Shown: positions 44,396 to 55,801 of the stretch, piece after piece
Position numbering within the stretch: the first letter of the stretch is position 1
Layout of the letters: the number at the start of each line of letters is the position of its first letter
Assembly (NCBI GenBank): GCA_037783545.1
Contig: JBBELK010000490.1
Coordinates: 988,626-1,052,625, forward strand
Direction of reading: 5' to 3'
DNA: 64,000 nucleotides
Source of the DNA: Henricia sp. BOLD:AAB3569
Lineage: Eukaryota; Echinodermata; Asteroidea; Spinulosida; Echinasteridae
Notes under the pieces: model-generated
Told to the model about the DNA's origin: nothing
Databases searched by the model: none
What the model saw: only the letters and a program-made list of their open reading frames with translations
Program-made: the position numbers and the translations under genes

Positions 44396-45234
44396 CAGGG
44401 TGGATAAAAAAAAATAAACCGAGATATTATTGCTAATTGTAACTGAAGTAGGGCAGTCACGTATGAATGAACGGGAGATATAATATGTTAGGATGGAATC
44501 TCCTCTTTAAAATGTCATCCTGATCATGTCATGGTGTTTCCGGTTGACTGAGCAGTGATCAATCTTATGCAAGGGTCTAGTTATGGATTTGCGCCACTTT
44601 CTTTAATGCATGGCATAGCCTGTTTGGACGCCGCACCAAGTATCCAGTAGCCAAGGACGCCTCGGAAATTAACATGTCGATAACAATTTTGGTGGGGAAA
44701 AACCTGCATTTTCTTAAACAGAACATTCAGTCCAACATGGGAATGCAGCAAGTTTTTGTTGAGTCCAAGGTCTGGGCGAAGGAGAACTGGTCGGTAATCC
44801 GAGAAAATTAATGCAATTCAACAATATCTGCATGCAGCAGGGAGAACGCAGCAGTCATAGAAAAAATGTTTTAGCAGGGACTGGCCCTAACCATGTTCAA
44901 CACAATTGTTTGGTGGTACCCTTTACAGAATTGTGGCTCGTAAGACATCAACTGCTTTCTGGCGATCTTCAGAGGCATCTTAGGTTTAGCCAATGGATAC
45001 TTGATCGTCCTAACAGGCCATGCCATGGTTCAGGCCATGACTGGACGCCATTGAATAAAGTGGCGCAAATCCCAAACTAGACCCTTGCATAACATTGATA
45101 ACTGCTTAGTCAACCGGAAACATAATGACATGTTTAGGGTGTCATTTTAAAGAGGAGATACCACCCTAACAGACGACATCTCCCGTTTATTCTCCCGTTA
45201 AATATCTCGGTTTCGTTTTTTGTTATCCACCCTG
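44396..45234. mobile_element. mariner-like foldback element with TA target duplication
   Basis: Ends CAGGGTGGATAA (44396) and TTATCCACCCTG (to 45234) are exact complements and are flanked by TA on both sides. Complementarity continues inward with mismatches for roughly 250-320 bases per arm (ACCGAGATA.., GTTGACT.AGCAGT, CAAGGGTCTAGTT, GGATTTGCGCCACTTT). The TA duplication and CAGGGTG ends fit the Tc1/mariner superfamily. No transposase is encoded. Confidence 0.85.
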
Positions 45235-46120
45235 TATAATTCCAGGCGATAGACAACAAATTAGATGTGATTCTAGCTGTGTCATTGTACAATGCAATGT
45301 AGGCCTAGCTAGCCTATATCATGTCATTGTCACCGTGTCATGTGCATGATATTAAGATACAGTTAAACATATATATAGTGGCCACCCAAGGGACCGACAC
45401 AATTTGGCCAGTATAAGCAGGTGGCCCTTATATAGAGGTTTAGCGTACACATCCAGGAATATTCAAACATAAAAAAAACATACCACAGTGCAAGTCTATA
45501 GTTGAATACTGCTAAAAGTGAAGTGTATGAAAGGTTTCCTCATTAAAAAGTTCAAAATATTTCAGTTTTTAATAATTTTTAAAGCTTCTCAAAAAAATTC
45601 TCAGAGTAGCTTGATTAATTGGGGCAATTTATTGTGTGTGGCCAGATTATCCAGGTTTAACTGCCATAGGATTGTTCATACAGAAATCCTAGTGTCCTGG
45701 CCACTGGCCGCGTTAGAGAGGGGCCCTAATATCAAGGTTCCACCTCCATATGTTTGTGTACAAACTTGTTTAGGACCGAACAAATGTGTCCACTTTTAAT
45801 GTGGTTGCATCATTATAGAGGTGGCCTGAAGAGCAGGTTTTACTGTACTACGTGTAGGCCTACACAACATGTTGGCGTATTAACGAGTGTATCGCTGTGC
45901 ATAGCAAAGGGCATTTTTACGGGCATAGTTACATAAGTTAAGTTTAGGCTAGAGCTAATTCCTCTGAACATTAATTGCCCGGATCATGCAGACGCCAAGT
46001 GGCATGCATGAATCATGGAGGAATTGTGGCCTAGGCTAGGCCTAAAAAGAAGACTGAGTGATAATACTACCAAAAAAGTATATGATTTGTATATTAAATG
46101 TGTGTGTAATGATTTATTTT
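45235..46120. other. no recognised gene; repeated GTGGCC..TATAGAGG phrases
   Basis: Two or three degenerate phrases of the type GTGGCC(CTTATA)TAGAGG occur near 45380-45440, 45710-45740 and 45810-45830. They look like a decayed short tandem or dispersed repeat. Confidence 0.35.
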
Positions 46121-46124
46121 CTAG

Positions 46125-46530
46125 AAGCAGAAAGCCAAACTGTCGACTTGAGAACATCGACCACCAGGGTCTTGGATGAAGCCAGTGGCTCGACGACTAG
46201 TGTTGAGTGACCGGGTGAGCATTACCGGTAGGCCTATACACTTTCAGTTAGCGTGTTTTTGGATTATGTAAAGTTATTTAAGATTAAACAATTATGTGGT
46301 TGAATATAATTAATAAGCCTGCCTAAAGTGAATGTGTACATGCCCACAAAGTCCACAACATATGAAATTTATCATCCTTTCAGGGTTTTGTCCTTTACGT
46401 AAACATTCGAACTGAAGTCCTGATGACTGGAGTTTTCCTTCTTATCCGACTTCACCTCTCTTCTGCTTACCGAAACAAGGGATATACAACCCCCGCCATT
46501 GTCTTAGCAAACGCAGACAACACCCATTAG
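46125..46530 (+). other. possible noncoding exons (46125-46214, 46384-46530)
   Basis: Both segments have good borders: TTATTTTCTAG..GTGAGC and CCTTTCAG..GTGAGT. All frames of the first contain stops, and the only open frame of the second ends in TAG at its donor. If transcribed they would be 5' untranslated or lncRNA exons, perhaps of the gene at 49240. Low certainty. Confidence 0.3.
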
Positions 46531-46630
46531 GTGAGTTTGAAATTTCTTTTTTCCAATTGTTTAAAGTCCACGCACAGCCAACTATGGATTATACTTATAG
46601 CCAGTAAGCCCTATTATAATTTGATGTCAG

Positions 46631-46770
46631 TATAGACCGTATCGAATAGCCGCCATTTCGTGGGCAGTTTCTTTGTTCCTTGAGGACATCCATGGTTGCA
46701 CATATTGTGCTTCGCGGTTTAAGTAACAAAAGGTGCCCCACGAATTGGCGGCTATTCGATACGGTCTATA
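46631..46770. mobile_element. 140-bp palindromic MITE with TATAGACCGTATCGAATAGC ends
   Basis: About 36 bases at each end are complementary with one or two mismatches (left TATAGACCGTATCGAATAGC, right its complement ending at 46770). Terminal TA pairs suggest a TA target site. Confidence 0.85.
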
Positions 46771-46877
46771 CCCCGGTGTTGTGCTGAGTTGAGCAGGTCA
46801 GCTCGCGAGCTCGGTCCCAGTCGGGGTTCCAGTCAACTTCCTGCTTCCCCATAATTAACTTAGTCCATTGTCAACTG

Positions 46878-46951
46878 TGGGTATCCGATATCTGTTTTAT
46901 AGATATCCGATATCTTTTTAGATATCCGTGCGTGCATGGATACCCACTGGC
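46878..46951. repeat. palindrome with GATATCCGATATC core
   Basis: GTGGGTATCC at 46878 pairs with GGATACCCAC at the right end. The interior repeats AGATATCCGATATC several times. Confidence 0.65.
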
Positions 46952-47295
46952 CTCATGCACTAAACCTGAACAGTATGGGAGAACCGTCCAATACTGGGTG
47001 AGGGCGGATGTCCGCGAACTCAGCAGTGTGTGTCATCTTGTTTCCAGCGTCATTCGCTTAAAAAGTTTACAGCGTAGACTCATCACGCCATTCTTTTTTA
47101 TCGGTTGCTATGCATGCAATTAACATGATTATCATGCCTGGTAAAAAACAGCTGACGTTCCTCCACCCTCACCCATAAGCCTACATTAAACAAATTTACT
47201 TTTTGTACTTGTTAAGTTATTTATATGTGTATTTTACAGGTTGTTGTTCCAGACAGTTCCAACGAGGGACGTGAAGGAGAAAACGAAGAGGGCAC

Positions 47296-47371
47296 AAAAT
47301 TCACCAGTCGGGATTTCAACCCTCTGTCCTGGAAGATGCTGTAGGCCTACCAGTTGAGCTATGAGGCAGTT
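47296..47371 (-). repeat. tRNA-like sequence (SINE head or tRNA pseudogene)
   Basis: Minus-strand GCCTCATAGCTCAACTGG (A-box-like) and AGGGTTGAAATCCCGACTGG (B-box-like) stand at tRNA spacing. The anticodon arm (CATCTTCCAGGAC) is poorly paired and the acceptor ends do not match, so it is not an intact tRNA. Confidence 0.55.
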
Positions 47372-47960
47372 GTGTACTCCCTCAGGTTTTACATACAAAC
47401 TTGTTTTGCACTATTCAATGATCATTGAAATGAAACCCCCAATAGGACACGCGGGATTTGCCTTTTTATAATATTTCGTGAAAATGGTTAGTTTGATGGT
47501 AAAAACACAAAAATAAAAAGGGGGAGGGGTCACGTGCCTTCCCTTTCCAGTGTCTCTCCCCCAGGCCCCTCCTCCACAAACAACATCCTGATATATGTAT
47601 TGCCCTGAAAAAGGCAAGAAAAGTGGGGGAAAAGATTTTTTGAAAACGATATACTTTTAATAGCTGTGACTGCATGAATGCTGTGCTCTGATTATACATG
47701 TATGTATGGCAAATTGAAAATGAATTAATTCGGAGTGGAAGGGGAAGATGTATATTCCTACTCGCACACTCAGATTATGGAAAAATTGCATCGTATTATT
47801 ACATTGGACTTGTTCATCAACTCATGCAAAAAGTAGATGTACTAGACATTGTTTGAATTTGAACACTTTCTGTTTTGTATTCAAAGGTGTTTTGACGGTA
47901 ATTGACGGTGCGCGAGTGCTCAATAGAGGGCGCTATTGATTCTGTACATGCGGGATGCGT

Positions 47961-48203
47961 GTTTTTTTTTTACACCGCAGCGAGGGGTACACCCCAATTT
48001 GTCAACCCGAATAGAGTCTAAGTTTCCAATGACTGACACTTCTCGAGTGACAATCTTGGAAATAGTGACAACTCTTACTCTCACTATTAGAGAAAAAGAA
48101 GAAACCGAGAAATTTCGGAAAATCCCAAACATGCATAGATTCGAACCAGGGACCTTATGATTACAAGTCGAGCTCTCTTCTAACCAGACCATGAAGCTGG
48201 TTG
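47961..48203 (-). mobile_element. tRNA-derived SINE with short poly(A) tail
   Basis: Minus-strand head GTCTGGTTAGAAGAGAGCTC (A box), an anticodon-loop-like CTTGTAATC (Thr-type TGT), and B box CTGGTTCGAATC. A body follows, ending in about ten A (T run at 47962-47971). Confidence 0.7.
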
Positions 48204-48310
48204 CAAACCGACCGCATTCAAAACCCTAAATTCCTTTAAAATAACCAACCCTAAACCCTAACCCTGAACCCTAACCTATTATATAGTCTCCTCTCAAGAC
48301 GCTAAAAAGG
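48185..48310 (-). repeat. dispersed repeat with TTAGGG-like core, copy 2
   Basis: Reverse-orientation copy of 6575-6705. The core reads AACCCTAAACCCTAACCCTG, a short interstitial telomere-like run. Confidence 0.75.
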
Positions 48311-49019
48311 TACAAACCCCATTGTTCTCCCCTCGCAGTGGTGTAACAAAAAATTACGCATGCGGGATCGCGGAAACCGTGTTCGCATGATCGTTTCAAC
48401 ATTCATGCTTTTGGCAACGTTTTTTGCCCCATAGTTGTAGAATAATCATTTAGTTTCATAGGACCCTGGATCTCAAACCAGCGGTAAGGACAGTATTTAG
48501 CTTTATTTGATGCTTTTAAAATTTGTTGCAGTTTTGGATGGATTTTCACCCCGTCCCGTGTGTTTACCTGGGGCGAGTTTGCAACGTTACTCGCCGCTGC
48601 AGGTAATACCGCCCTCTCGCGGTGGTGTTGTCTGCGCCCGTGTTTTGGAAGCTTGTTACAGAGTTTTACTGTTTATTAAGTTATTACTGTTTAGTTTTAT
48701 TTTTCTTACCGTATGGATGGGTTAAATTTTAACCCATTTGGGTTAAAGTTTAACCCAGGTAATTGTTCAGTGTGTGGACCAAAACTGTACCTGTCATGTG
48801 TGAAAAGAATTGGGAAAATGTTGACTGCATTTTGCAATTTTTTAAAAGTGTCGATTTCACCTTTAAATGCTGCTCATTCATGCATGACATAAGGTATCGA
48901 CCCACCATTCTATGCATTGTACTAATCATTCCCACCAAGTTTCGTGTAATTCCAAAATTTACTTTGGGAGATATAATAAATTATTTAGAGGGGAACTTAC
49001 TGTTGTTGAGGTGTTTATT

Positions 49020-49160
49020 AACAACTATGTAGTACTTCTAATTTCTAATTCTTCATGGGTTTCCTCACGCTTGCGAGTAACAGTGCAATGGGCACTATTG
49101 AGGAATCCTTGGTATGAATACAAGAAATAAATAAAAAAATAATAATAATAATAATAATCA
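49020..49160 (+). mobile_element. truncated SINE/LINE tail with (AAT)n
   Basis: TTTCTAATTCTTCATGGGTT ... ATGGGCACTATTGAGGAATC then CTTGGTATGAATAC and an ATAAT tail. The same tail ends the SINE at 51030-51350. Confidence 0.7.
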
Positions 49161-49239
49161 AATGAAGCTCTGAGCCCTTTATTTTCAATGTTATAAGCCT
49201 TATGAAAACACTCTGAATCCGTTTCTATTTCTACTGCAG

Positions 49240-50840
49240 CCCATCTGGTTTAAGAGTAAGAACATCTACTTTCGATTCTGGGTTAGGCAGCAACACACAC
49301 TCAAGCGCAAGTTTAAATGAGTTGAACGAGGATGATGACAGTATATCAAGTATGTAGTAAACACTGACAAAACATTATCACTGACCAAAGTTAAATCTTT
49401 CCTCATGTAAAGAAATTTTCATTCGTAGAGAGCAGCGAACTATGGAGGCCTGTTAAAACCATTTACCACTTTTGTTAATAGGTCACGATTTTGTTTGACC
49501 ACATTTAACAAAATGCCTCATCCTTTTAGTTAGTAAGCGAGAAAGGGTATTATCCCATTGAAGAAACAACCATGACTCTAAATGTCAACAGTCTGCTTTA
49601 ATATCTATGTTATAGTGCAGTACTTTTTTATCCAGGAGTTTTAATGTTGTTACATGCTGTATAACTCATAAGCAACAAGATCATTATTTTTGGGGTTGGG
49701 GGGGGGGGGGGGGGGGGGGGGTTCATACATCACATATTTTGTGCAAGAAAAAATAACAAACCATTTGTAAACGTTGAACAAAAATGTTCTTCTCTTTGAA
49801 ATGTACTAATAGTGCCTTGGCAGTAATGTTTGTGTCCATGAATTACTTTTGTGGTTAATTTTATCTTCGTCCAGATGAAGACAAGGACCGAGAAGCCAGT
49901 AAAACTCCAGAAGATTCCGTCATGAAGCCTGTCAAATATGTGACCAAAATGTCGCTTACTTTACATTCCTGTGTGAGTAAACGATTGGTTATAGTTTTTA
50001 TTCAAATATTTGATATTTAATATATTAAATTTTTAAAAATTGTATTACAGGTACTGCATGATCAAATCATATGTTAGTAGCAGCAGCAGTGTGTTGATTC
50101 TTGCACGTTAAAATAGGAATTAAGTAGAGCAAATGTTTCTTTCGCAGATCACAACTTTAATTTTCAGTTACTAAAATCTGTTGTTTCAGGTCAGAGGAGC
50201 ACCATCCTGCCAAAAGACTCACCTACAGTTGTTGTTAGATGAATTCAACAATCAATTAGCTAAGATGAGTGTGAGCGACCGATGGAAAATGCACCTCCAC
50301 CTGCCGTACATCGCTCTCGGTTACTTTGACCATAGAGGAGGGAATCTTGATCTTGAGGACTATGGCGTCCACCTCACCATTCCACAAGGCGCATTAACCC
50401 AAGTCCAGGATCCTCAGCTAGTATACATCTACATTGATCCCACAGCACCACAACTCGAGAGAATCGCATCACCAGAGGTGCCGCTTTCACCCATGGTTCA
50501 GTGCGGGCCTCAGGGCTTGCAGTTTACGGAGAGTGTGGTTCTGTCGTTCCCACACAGTGCTAACGGAAATTATAAACAGATCACACCACTCATGTGCCAT
50601 GACGATACCACAGAGGGTGGATGGAAGGAATTTGATGGCAAGGCGATGATGTTCATGACAGATCGGAGAGTCGTTTTCCTGGTGGACCATTTTACTATAT
50701 ATAAACTAAGCGGGACACCCCCTGATGAAATGACTAAATTGCTGACGATAGGTGCCTTTGGGCCTGTCCTAGACCCAACAAGTCATCGGTCCAGAATTTG
50801 TGTTCACAGTTGGAACCACGGTGCTGTAGACAGTGAAAAG
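49240..50840 (+). CDS. ZU5-UPA domain protein (UNC5/ankyrin/PIDD superfamily), three internal exons
   Basis: Exons 49240-49349, 49875-49972 and 50190-50840 have AG/GT borders (acceptors CTACTGCAG, TTCGTCCAG, TTGTTTCAG; donors GTATGT, GTGAGT, GTAAAT). Phases are compatible: one base plus two, then phase 0. The first two exons encode an acidic, serine-rich linker (SLNELNEDDDSIS..). The third encodes 217 residues. ZU5 lies at about 45-145, with YFDHRGGNLDLEDYGVHLTI, the IPQGAL turn and VQCGPQGLQFTESVVLSF. The start of a UPA domain follows at about 182-217 (MTKLLTIGAFGPVLDPTS). ZU5-UPA modules are cytoplasmic regulatory or scaffold domains of UNC5 netrin receptors, ankyrins and PIDD. The transmembrane or upstream part and any death domain are not seen, so the subfamily is open. 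Confidence 0.85.
49698..49721 (+). repeat. poly-G run of 24
   Basis: Uninterrupted G24 in the intron between the first two ZU5-gene exons. It could form a G-quadruplex or be inflated by assembly. Confidence 0.85.
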
Positions 50841-51029
50841 GTAAATTTCACATTGCTTTGTCATTTGACATCACGTCCAGGCAAGCCAAGCTAATTTCAA
50901 CGTCTAAGTGCTGGAACTTGTAGCCATGTTATGAACGTCTAGGTTTATTTCTTGTTCTTGTCATGTATTGTATTGCATGTTTAAACCAAGCCTAGGTTTG
51001 TTCTGGATGATGATCAGTAAACGTGCACA

Positions 51030-51350
51030 AGGTACCGTGGCCGAGTGGTTTGGGTCATTGACTCGCAATAATAAGTAAAAACTTGGGGTTGCTGGTTTGA
51101 GCCTCCCCAGGCCGCAGTTATACCTGTGCCCTTGAGCAAGGCACTGAACCACACTTGCTCCATCATTCGGAAGGGGTGTTAAGCCGTTGGTCCAGTGTGT
51201 TAGGTAACGGTAACGCACTTTAAAGATCATAGAGCATTATTTCGTGAAGAGCAAGAGGATTCCCGGTGTCTCTGGCCGTTTCTAATTATTCATGGGTTTC
51301 CAATGGGCACTTTTGAGGAATCCTTGGTATGAATACCAGAAAGCAACAAT
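51030..51350 (+). mobile_element. tRNA-derived SINE with conserved CCTTGAGCAAGGCACTGAAC body
   Basis: Head GGTACCGTGGCCGAGTGG (A box of Ser/Leu-type tRNAs), B box GGTTGCTGGTTTGAGCCTC, then CCCTTGAGCAAGGCACTGAA. That phrase is common in several animal SINE families as a conserved central domain. The 3' part is shared with 49020-49140. It lies in the intron after the ZU5 exon. Confidence 0.8.
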
Positions 51351-54118
51351 AAGTCTGGTGTTTGTTAAAAACAAACACGCTGTTTCGGCCCTTTTTACTG
51401 ATCTGGTTTTCGGCTCAGAAAACTGTAAATCTGTTTGAAAAATATTCATGTATACGCTCTAATTCCAGGTCATACATGCATGTAGATACTATTTAAAGTA
51501 CAAAAGTCGGTGTTGCTATAAAATTATTAACAGGTAACCTCGCCAAAATATTCTCTTTCGTGCGAGAACATAAAAATTGTCTAAACATTTGGAAAATGTC
51601 TCTCATCTTTTATATATTCCTCCAACCTACATCCCAGTGTATTAAATAAATACTGAAGTCATAATCGCGAATCACAGCTCTTTTGGGACGGTGGGAAGTT
51701 TGTATATAGGCAGTAGGCTGGAAAATGTCCGTTTCTAAATTTCTAGAGGGTTGTTGAATGGTTTAAAGCCTAAGAACAGCAAACGGTACCAATGTGATTT
51801 TTAAGTATAGTTGTATTTGTGTAATCATTTCTGTGCAATGTGTTTTAATCCAACAATTTTTAGGTTTTTATGGTTGAAAAGTGCCGTCAAAAAATTCATC
51901 TTGGTTTTCTCACTCGAAATCGTTGGAAATGCATTCGATTTCGTTTGTGGAAGTACGTATTTTGATCAGGAGGCAATTTCTCTGGTTCTTATTCATTTGC
52001 GAGTTATTTAATTTCGTTTAAAGATATTCGCATTTGTTCGCAAATACATCCATGCAGATTAGAATTTGCATCATTCAAATACAAAGCATTAATTGAATCT
52101 TCATTGAATTTAGCACAAACGCGGTGCTTGGGTGAATTTGAATGATTTTCGTTGGCTTTTCAAAGTTGAACTCACGTACATGTAGTTTTTAAATTTGAGT
52201 GTTGTATTTTCCTGATTTGCATGCTCGAAAAACCAACTTGAATGCTCTCTTTAAATAGTAGAAGGATGATCCCAAACTACATTCAAATTTGCACTAAAAT
52301 GAATGCATCTGAAACGAACTTGGGAGGTAATTTGTTAAAACTGAACGAGAAAACCTATAATAATTAAATTTAGGCATGCATCCTCGAATAACTAGAGACC
52401 TTGAGGAAAATATCAATTGCACTGCCGAAACAGCTAAACAAAAATCTGAACGAAAACAATATAGCTGTTTCGGCATTGCCGAAACAGCTAATAAACCAAT
52501 GTAAAGTACACCAACACGACAAACAAATCAAATATTAAAGGGACACACCGGCTTTGTTGGGCTATTTTGGGCTCGAAATAGACCCATACATTATTCCGAA
52601 GCGCTTTCCAGACGCCGTCAAATTTGGCCGTTTTTTAGCATTTAAAAAAAAATCAAGGTTAGTTTTGTGTCCAGCCGCATGAATGTTTTCTACTGCAGAA
52701 CTGCACCAAATTCAACTCTGATTTACCCCCAATATTTATAAGATATTGACAAAAGAGAGACTATTTATACAGGTATGAAACAAAGTTGAACATATGTATG
52801 AAAATTCGAACATAAATGTTTGTTTCGAGAGTCCGGAGAGAGCGCGTGCTACGGCAGGATACCGTGGAGTGTAGGATATTTGCCCCGCGCAGCACGGCAA
52901 ATACCCGCAGTCCACACTCGTCTGTTTGTGTTGCTTCGGTGTACGTTTGTGAAGATAAAACATGATGCCAACTCCCGGCTAGTATTGTCACAAGACGGTA
53001 TTTTGGTTCTCCCTTCCACGCCCCGCCTACGCGCTGTACCCACTACCGATAGAGGGCGCCATTCACACTTTCACCTACCGAAATACGGTCTTGTGTGCTT
53101 TGGCAGGGTCACGTGCACGCGGTTCCCTGAGAATGCCATGCACATTCCAAGCGTACCGAGCGCATACCAATGACGTATGTAATGTTAAGTATGGCACCCA
53201 GACGTCTTCCTGTTGCGTTCTAGTTTCGCCGCGCTGTTAATAGTTAGGCCTACATGCCGAATTATTTATGGATAAAAATAATTTGTTTGCCAAGATTTGT
53301 GATCGAGAACTACCCAGAGAAGTATGGGGATGCATATCCCGTGGTCCGAGGGGTAATCAAGAACTAGACTAGAGGAAGAAAAACAGCCATTTCCTCCATA
53401 GGGGCGATTCTCCGGCGACTGTCTGTAAATTGTTTTTTCCACCGGCACCGGTATCGGCACAAGCGAGCCTGATCATGACAGTACACATGGTACATGACTT
53501 GTATTTGGTAAGTTGCCTCGGCCAAGTAGGCCTATAAACTGCGTGGTAGGCAAGGTTATTGTGAGAAATTATGGGCCATAAATAAATTGTAATCTCATCA
53601 CACGCCGTCATTCATGGGATTAGGCGAGCTAGTACTAGGCCTAGGCCTCCATGTTTTTTTCCCATGACGAACGTTACAATACGTGTATGTACATGGCATG
53701 ATAAAGTGCAGACAGTAATTGTATTTCTTTCAAAGAAAACAGTTTAGTATGTACTGGAACAAATATTTTGGAGATGTTTTACTGTCATACCTGCACTCGG
53801 GACCATGCAATAAAGAAAATACATGTCTATCGAAGGTATTGAAGTTAAGTTAGCTTTTTTTTTTTTTTAAGAGTGGAAACGATTCTCAATTTTCTTAAAC
53901 ATTTGTTTACCCTAGTTTTGTTTCAAATTTCGAATTTGATCCCAAGGATGGATCACTGACCATAAATCAAGGTGGTGTCCAGCAGCTAATTAATTATGAA
54001 AATTGTAACTTGCGCAATCATTACAAATACATTTTGTACAATTACTGTACCTTCATCTAATTATTGCAGATAGTTGCACAGCTTTTTGCAGTCTTTTTTA
54101 TTTTGTTTTTCATGTACA
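51351..54118. other. intron-like sequence, no recognised exon
   Basis: It should contain the rest of the UPA coding region if the ZU5 gene continues, but none was recognised. An inverted repeat GCCGAAACAGCT occurs near 52423-52492. TTAAAGGGACACACCGGC at 52538 looks like one end of a TTAA MITE without a matching end. A CpG-rich stretch lies at 52840-53170. Confidence 0.35.
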
Positions 54119-54139
54119 GGGGGTGTTAATCTTCCACAG

Positions 54140-54259
54140 AAGGTGCAGCATTTCGCATGTGTGACAGCCAACTCGGAGAGTGACGCTCCTTCTGAAAGTC
54201 ATCAACACCTGTTGCCTTCAGTTGACAGCCAAGAGGAGACGAGGGGAAAATTAGAATGA
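54140..54259 (+). CDS. candidate terminal coding exon, possibly of the ZU5 gene
   Basis: After the acceptor CTTCCACAG, a phase-0 frame reads 39 residues starting KVQHFACVTANSESD and ending EETRGKLE before TGA. The phase fits the donor at 50840. If joined, the product would end before a full UPA domain. No AATAAA was seen close by. An alternative acceptor, TGTACAG at 54119, gives another phase. Confidence 0.35.
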   Translation, partial: KVQHFACVTANSESDAPSESHQHLLPSVDSQEETRGKLE

Positions 54260-54835
54260 ATTATGTTTACTGGTCGCCCCTTATTCTCCTTAAAATGACT
54301 TAGAAACCACCAAAACTTAAAAAACATTTTAAAGGAAGTGATTTTAGGAGTGAAAAACATTCAACAACTTCCTGGAAAATACGTCAACTTTTTCTGCCCT
54401 GTTTCATAGACTTAACTCACGGCGTCTTAGTGGCGACCAGTAAACGGAATTCATACTGTTGCCTTCCCGGGTATTTGGGGTGTTACCCGGGGTGTGGGCA
54501 ATCAGTTAATAGTTAAAGGGAAATGGACTGGACACTTCCTTTGTTGACAGTCAAGGGTTGGTTTATTAACCTTACTTCATTTATTTACAAATATACATAG
54601 CAGTAATAGACTTAGATAATGGTAGCGTTAGATAATGGTAGCTTTAGAGTCTTCGAGCGGTTGGAATAACTCAAACAGTATTGCATAGCGACGACGGGCA
54701 AGCTAGTGACCGGGCGTAGGTACGGGGGAGACACGGCCAACGGCAAGGGACTGCACCGATGTCTCAAGTGTTCGTATAAGACTATACGGGTACTAGGTTA
54801 ACCAGGCTGGGTGGTGGCTCAATTCGAGGGGGCTC
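54260..54835. other. no recognised gene
   Basis: Ordinary sequence. TTAGATAATGGTAGC is repeated in tandem near 54613-54645. Confidence 0.35.
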
Positions 54836-55030
54836 GCTAACGAGAGACTCGGCCGGGTGTAGCGGAACTGGACCGCTACGCCGAGTGGGGCAACCGAAAG
54901 CCACGCACGGCGAGGTGTAGCGGGGGAGAGCCGCTACGCATACGCCGAGAGAGGCAACCGCAAGCCCGGCGAGGTGTAGCGAGAGGGAACCACTACGCCT
55001 ACGCCGACAGACAACCGCAAGCCACCCACA
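54836..55030. repeat. GC-rich minisatellite, about three 60-70-bp units with hairpins
   Basis: Units contain GGTGTAGCGG..CCGCTACGCCGAG then GGCAACCG.AAGCC. In each the TAGCGG and CCGCTA arms can pair. Units differ by small indels. Confidence 0.75.
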
Positions 55031-55801
55031 CCGAGGTCATACCAAGCACGGACGGTTCAGTGGCCGACGTCGCACAGCACCACTGAGCCGAGTGACTAAG
55101 CAACCGTAATAGGTCAGTCGGAATGTCGTCGTCCGTGTAGGACTTTAATACTTAACCAGACCTAAACAAGTTGAGTCCTTATTTATTGTTGAAAGTAGAA
55201 ATCGATGTTAAAAAAAAATTTTGAGGGTCCTTTTCGCGTTTTTCAGTGTCGGTTTTTGACGCTGGAACTACTTTGTTTTTCCCGGATTCACAACGAGTGC
55301 GTCGCCATTAAACAGGAAACCGATTGTTACTTCGCGACAGACAATACCATTATTTGTGGGGTGTGTGGTTTATGAAAATTGAAGCACATTGTCAATGTAT
55401 ACATTATGCAACCATCAGAATTGTGTTGTAGTAGAATAAATTCTTCTAGTTTCAAAATTTAAATCGTTGATGTGCTATAAAATCGACCACTCTGATGATT
55501 GGCCTTAAGTCTGGGATCCAGGCCTGTGAAATATAAATATACGGCATTTTAACGTCATGTCAGAGAGCCAGACTGAAATGTCCTTTTCGTGTATGGCGCG
55601 GCGCCGGCCGGCCAGCAACAATCATGATTTTCATCGATGAATCGCGAAAGATTGTATATGAGCAACAAATTACTCGTAAAAATAAAGTAAGTAATGAAGG
55701 TAACAATAGTATAGTAAGCTTTATGTTGCTAGCGGTCCGTGTTTGCTAATTCGTGGTTTAAGTGGCATAAATTCACAACTGAAAAACACACTCCAGGCAC
55801 C
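55031..55801. other. no recognised gene
   Basis: AT-rich with a GGCGCGGCGCCGGCCGGCC cluster near 55597. Nothing else was recognised. Confidence 0.35.

Noticed and set aside
44811-45080. Transposase ORF inside the mariner-like foldback
   Set aside because: The 89-residue ORF shows no DDE/D motifs and lies across the arm/centre border. Treated as noncoding.
46125-46530. Coding exons of the ZU5 gene
   Set aside because: Splice-like borders are good, but every frame of the first segment has a stop and the second ends in TAG at its donor. Kept only as possible noncoding exons.
48135-48203. Intact tRNA-Thr gene (minus)
   Set aside because: Anticodon-like TGT and B box exist, but the acceptor stem does not pair and a poly(A)-tailed body follows.
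52538-52690. A second TTAA MITE starting TTAAAGGGACACACCGGC
   Set aside because: Only one end was seen; no complementary end with TTAA was found nearby.
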